Shown here: positions 61,267-64,000 of the stretch, piece by piece
How the letters are laid out: the number at the start of each line of letters is the position of its first letter
How positions within the stretch are numbered: the first letter of the stretch is position 1
NCBI RefSeq assembly: GCF_000234665.1
Contig: NC_018332.1
Span: 882,816-946,815, forward strand
Origin: Leishmania mexicana MHOM/GT/2001/U1103
Taxonomy: Eukaryota > Euglenozoa > Kinetoplastea > Trypanosomatida > Trypanosomatidae
DNA length: 64,000 nucleotides
Direction of reading: 5' to 3'
Position numbers and translations under genes: made by a program
Notes under the pieces: model-generated
Databases searched by the model: none
Seen by the model: only the letters and a program-made list of their open reading frames with translations
What the model was told of the DNA's origin: nothing

Positions 61267-63711
61267 ATGGGCTCTGCCGCTGTTACACGAACACATGCGT
61301 CTCGGCGCCCTCGCGGTGACCACGGGGTGCGTTCACCGCCGCTGCTCTCCCTGGTGCGCCTTTCCGTGCTTGGCGTCCTGTTGACTCTCATCGGGGCTGC
61401 CCATGCGACTGCCGAGCGGCAGGAGGAGGGTGCTTTGCTGGGGCACTGGACCGACGCCACATCCACTTATTTTGGTACCGCCGCCACGCCATTTATCTTA
61501 GAAAACGGCACGACAGTATACTTGCAGGCCCCTCCGCTGCGGGTTTTGACGCTTGTCGACTGGCAGAACCAACGGCACACCGAGTTTCTTAGCAGCTGGC
61601 CCAACCAGTCGTCGTTGACACTTTGGGCGAACCACAACACCGCCATCTCCTACGCCTCACGCATCATCTCGTCCGATTTAGTGTACCGCGCCGCATGGTC
61701 GACCGGTCCGCTGCCCGCGAAGACGGCGAGCGGGAGCACTCTCGGCGACACCGAGCTCAAGGTGGTCAGCGCTATGGCGGCCGACCTGCTAGGAATCGGT
61801 GAGCTGGACCTTGTCGTGCAGGCCAGTGACGGGTCCATCTGGGTGCTCAATCACTCTTCCGTCGCCTCCGCGTCGTCGTCCTCGTCCGAGTCGGCCTTTG
61901 AACCCATCTTCGTCGTTAACGCTGACGTGGCTGCCGCCTCTGTCCCCAACACAGTCACGGCGGCATCGAATGTCTCGATGCAGTTCAAGATGCCCAATGC
62001 TCCCCAACTTGCTGTGGTGCCAGATGTCCTATGCGACCTGGCGAATCCGCACGCGGCGCAGACGGCCCTGGCCTTCGTGAATACAGACGATCAGCTTGTC
62101 TTGCTTTCTCGCACCACGAATACGACCATGGCGTCGACGCTGGAGTGGCCGCCACATTACGTGGCGCGTGTGCTTGTGGACGAGCACAGCATCACCACGC
62201 AACGTGCTGTGTTGCCCTTGTCTATTGCGCTGGCGGACGTGAACGAGGACTGCGCGGCGGAGCTGCTGTACGCGGTGCGCGACACGCAGGAACAGCGGTA
62301 CGAAGTGCACATGATCAGCCAGAGTAGGCTGTCAGTGCCGGCCGCCACATCGTCCGCTGCGGCATCTTCCTCTGCATTATCTCTGCTGCTGCTGGAGCTA
62401 GCCGAGGACGCCGGAGAGCGCTACGGCGAAACCTTCACACTTGCCGACATGAATGGCGACGGCCTGCCGGAGCTGCTGCTCTCTGTTCAGCTCGCCAACG
62501 CTACCTCATCCTGCACCGCGGCGGACACGGCAGACGTCACGGAACCGTGCACGCCGTATCATGCCATCCGCGTGTTCTACCCAATCCGCGCTTCGGGCGT
62601 GAGCGGGGCACCGTTGTGCGGGTTGTCTGCGTCGAGCGACGAGCGCCACCTCACATACACGGTTGCCCAGAGCGAATTATTGGCGTTGACGGCGGAGTGG
62701 TGCGGAGTGGCGGATTGGATTGAGGGCGATCCGTCAACCGCGGGAGGCAGCTTTCCCTTGTACATGCCGAGCTACCCATCGGCGCCGCTGGTGCTCCGAC
62801 CAGGTGACTACAACCGCGATCGGCTCGTGGACCTAATCATCCCCAGCTCCTTTGGGCCTCTGGTGCTGACCTCGCGCGGTGCCAGTGGCGCCCGGTCGAT
62901 GGTGTGCACACCCCTCGACGCCAGCGCTGGGGTTTCAGCAGTGAAACAAGCCATGAAGACCTCAAAGCTCACCAGCCCCTCTACGGCGTCCCGAGAGGCC
63001 TACCGCACCGCCACACCGTTCTTTGGCACGCTGGCGCAGCTTGGACGGCTTGAGGTGGTTCTGACGCACCATAGACGGTACTCGAGCACCGTCGCGTCGA
63101 AGACAGCTGTGATGACGGCCGCTGATGTTACCCGGAGCGCGATGCAGGTGTACCAAAATGGGGCGGTGCCGAGCCGATCGTACTTTCTCTCAGTCTCGGC
63201 TATCACAGCAGCCGCGCACGGTGCTGCATGCGTCGGAGCCACGCATCACATGATGTGGCAGGACATCCACATGCGCTCACACTGGGCCACTGTGACCCAG
63301 CTTGAGCGAACACAAGGGCACGCGCTGCTCCCCTCGCAGGTCCTGGTCGGCCTTGGCGAAACCTTCTCTTACGTGCATGACTACACCGTCGGGCTTCGTG
63401 TGACGCAGCGCACCAGTGCTGTGCAGAGTACATCGCATGGGAGCAGGCTGAGTGTGACGGAGCTCACGCAAGCGGTGCAGCGCAAGGAGTGGCCGTCGTA
63501 CCTCGTCCCGAATGCGGCGGTGTTTGCGCAGCTGACACCGATAGACAAACCGTACGAGTGGAGCTTGGAGATGTATCTTCCTACGTCAACGTATCGTGTG
63601 CTGCTGGTGACAGCGTTGACTGTGGCTCTGGTTGCGATTGGGCTGCCGATTGTGTGGCTGCGCTGCGGAGAGATGCGGAGGGACTACAACGAGTGGCGCA
63701 CTCCACTGTGA
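61267..63711 (+). CDS. ITFG1/TIP-like FG-GAP repeat membrane protein
   Basis: 814 residues from the ATG at 61267, 36 nt after a good acceptor. A hydrophobic segment at about 27-50 (LLSLVRLSVLGVLLTLIGAA) is a signal peptide or anchor. The ectodomain has FG-GAP-type calcium loops: ADVNEDCAAELLYAV (Asp 324), ADMNGDGLPELLLSV (Asp 394) and GDYNRDRLVDLII (Asp 514). A single membrane span lies at about 776-800, followed by a short charged tail ending EWRTPL. This layout (signal, beta-propeller, one C-terminal span, tiny tail) fits the ITFG1/T-cell immunomodulatory protein family, which is widespread in eukaryotes. The protein should be in the secretory pathway or at the surface. Several NxS/T sites are present. 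Ser/Ala-rich loops at about 200-215 and 360-375 look like insertions. Function is not known. Confidence 0.82.
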   Translation: MGSAAVTRTHASRRPRGDHGVRSPPLLSLVRLSVLGVLLTLIGAAHATAERQEEGALLGHWTDATSTYFGTAATPFILENGTTVYLQAPPLRVLTLVDWQNQRHTEFLSSWPNQSSLTLWANHNTAISYASRIISSDLVYRAAWSTGPLPAKTASGSTLGDTELKVVSAMAADLLGIGELDLVVQASDGSIWVLNHSSVASASSSSSESAFEPIFVVNADVAAASVPNTVTAASNVSMQFKMPNAPQLAVVPDVLCDLANPHAAQTALAFVNTDDQLVLLSRTTNTTMASTLEWPPHYVARVLVDEHSITTQRAVLPLSIALADVNEDCAAELLYAVRDTQEQRYEVHMISQSRLSVPAATSSAAASSSALSLLLLELAEDAGERYGETFTLADMNGDGLPELLLSVQLANATSSCTAADTADVTEPCTPYHAIRVFYPIRASGVSGAPLCGLSASSDERHLTYTVAQSELLALTAEWCGVADWIEGDPSTAGGSFPLYMPSYPSAPLVLRPGDYNRDRLVDLIIPSSFGPLVLTSRGASGARSMVCTPLDASAGVSAVKQAMKTSKLTSPSTASREAYRTATPFFGTLAQLGRLEVVLTHHRRYSSTVASKTAVMTAADVTRSAMQVYQNGAVPSRSYFLSVSAITAAAHGAACVGATHHMMWQDIHMRSHWATVTQLERTQGHALLPSQVLVGLGETFSYVHDYTVGLRVTQRTSAVQSTSHGSRLSVTELTQAVQRKEWPSYLVPNAAVFAQLTPIDKPYEWSLEMYLPTSTYRVLLVTALTVALVAIGLPIVWLRCGEMRRDYNEWRTPL

Positions 63712-64000
63712 CTCTGTGAGAGAAGCATGTGATATTTGTGGTGGCGCGGTGTACGGGTAGTATGAAGAGCGGGCCAGTCTCGTGAGGCAGAGAGGGCTCT
63801 CTGCCTCCCACTCCACTCCACTCCCCCCCCTCCCTCTGTCTCGCTCTCCCTCTGCGTGTACTTGTGCTAGTGCGTGCCTGTCTCCCATTTTTCTTCACAC
63901 TTTTTTCTCGCGCACTGCACGCATGCGCCATCTTCCGCCCCCGCTGCATCAGTGCCAGCAGGCCGTGTACAAGTCACCCCCAAAACGAAACGAATCACGC
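63712..64000 (+). other. 3' UTR region at the window edge
   Basis: No gene is supported. C/T-rich DNA at 63805-63850 and 63880-63905 may be the splice signal of the next gene beyond the window. Confidence 0.55.

Noticed and set aside
1..64000. Strand-switch region, tRNA or snoRNA cluster, centromere or CRISPR array
   Set aside because: All supported genes share one strand; no tRNA-like B-box/A-box pairs, C/D-box clusters or regularly spaced repeats were evident by eye.

Overview
This window reads as nuclear DNA of a trypanosomatid, almost certainly a Leishmania species. All 17 supported protein genes lie on the + strand with no introns seen. They are GC-rich and separated by 0.7-4 kb spacers full of poly-pyrimidine runs, CA/GT tracts and low-complexity DNA. 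Pyrimidine tracts followed by AG sit upstream of most start codons, as expected for spliced-leader trans-splicing of one long polycistronic unit. I see no strand-switch region, tRNA, rRNA or CRISPR array. The gene order (eIF3e, SHMT, Patched-like protein, MCM6, 2-oxoglutarate dehydrogenase E2, V-ATPase B) resembles what I remember of Leishmania chromosome 28; that assignment is memory-based inference.

Layout. 0-10 kb: a coiled-coil protein with a possible Cep57-type C-terminus, translation factor eIF3e, and a 904-residue disordered protein. 10-14 kb: a long spacer with a decayed leucine-rich-repeat surface-antigen (PSA-type) pseudogene and a SIDER-type retroposon relic. 14-31 kb: a Cactin homologue (spliceosome), two small conserved proteins possibly mitochondrial, mitochondrial-type serine hydroxymethyltransferase, and a 1,737-residue Patched-like membrane protein with an EGF-like cysteine-rich module in its second ectodomain. 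32-37.5 kb: the replicative helicase subunit MCM6 between two direct retroposon copies that are almost identical. 37.8-47 kb: a CEP164 homologue (WW domain, basal body), the tRNA m1A58 methyltransferase catalytic subunit TRM61, and RFT1. 47-64 kb: the E2 component of 2-oxoglutarate dehydrogenase, V-ATPase subunit B, eIF2B gamma, a DUF676 serine esterase, and an ITFG1-like FG-GAP membrane protein.

The genes are functionally mixed, as usual in kinetoplastid clusters: translation (eIF3e, eIF2B gamma, TRM61), mitochondrial metabolism (SHMT, E2), replication (MCM6), RNA splicing (Cactin), basal body/cytoskeleton (CEP164, possibly the first gene), and the secretory/endomembrane system (RFT1, V-ATPase B, Patched-like, ITFG1-like). 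Expression is therefore likely set after transcription through UTR elements. The three near-identical retroposon copies in 3' UTR positions and the G-rich 3' UTR segments are the most obvious candidates.

Most interesting signals: the 4.9-kb direct-repeat bracket around MCM6, the PSA-like pseudogene, the EGF-like insert in the Patched-like protein, and a Cactin homologue in an organism that relies on trans-splicing.
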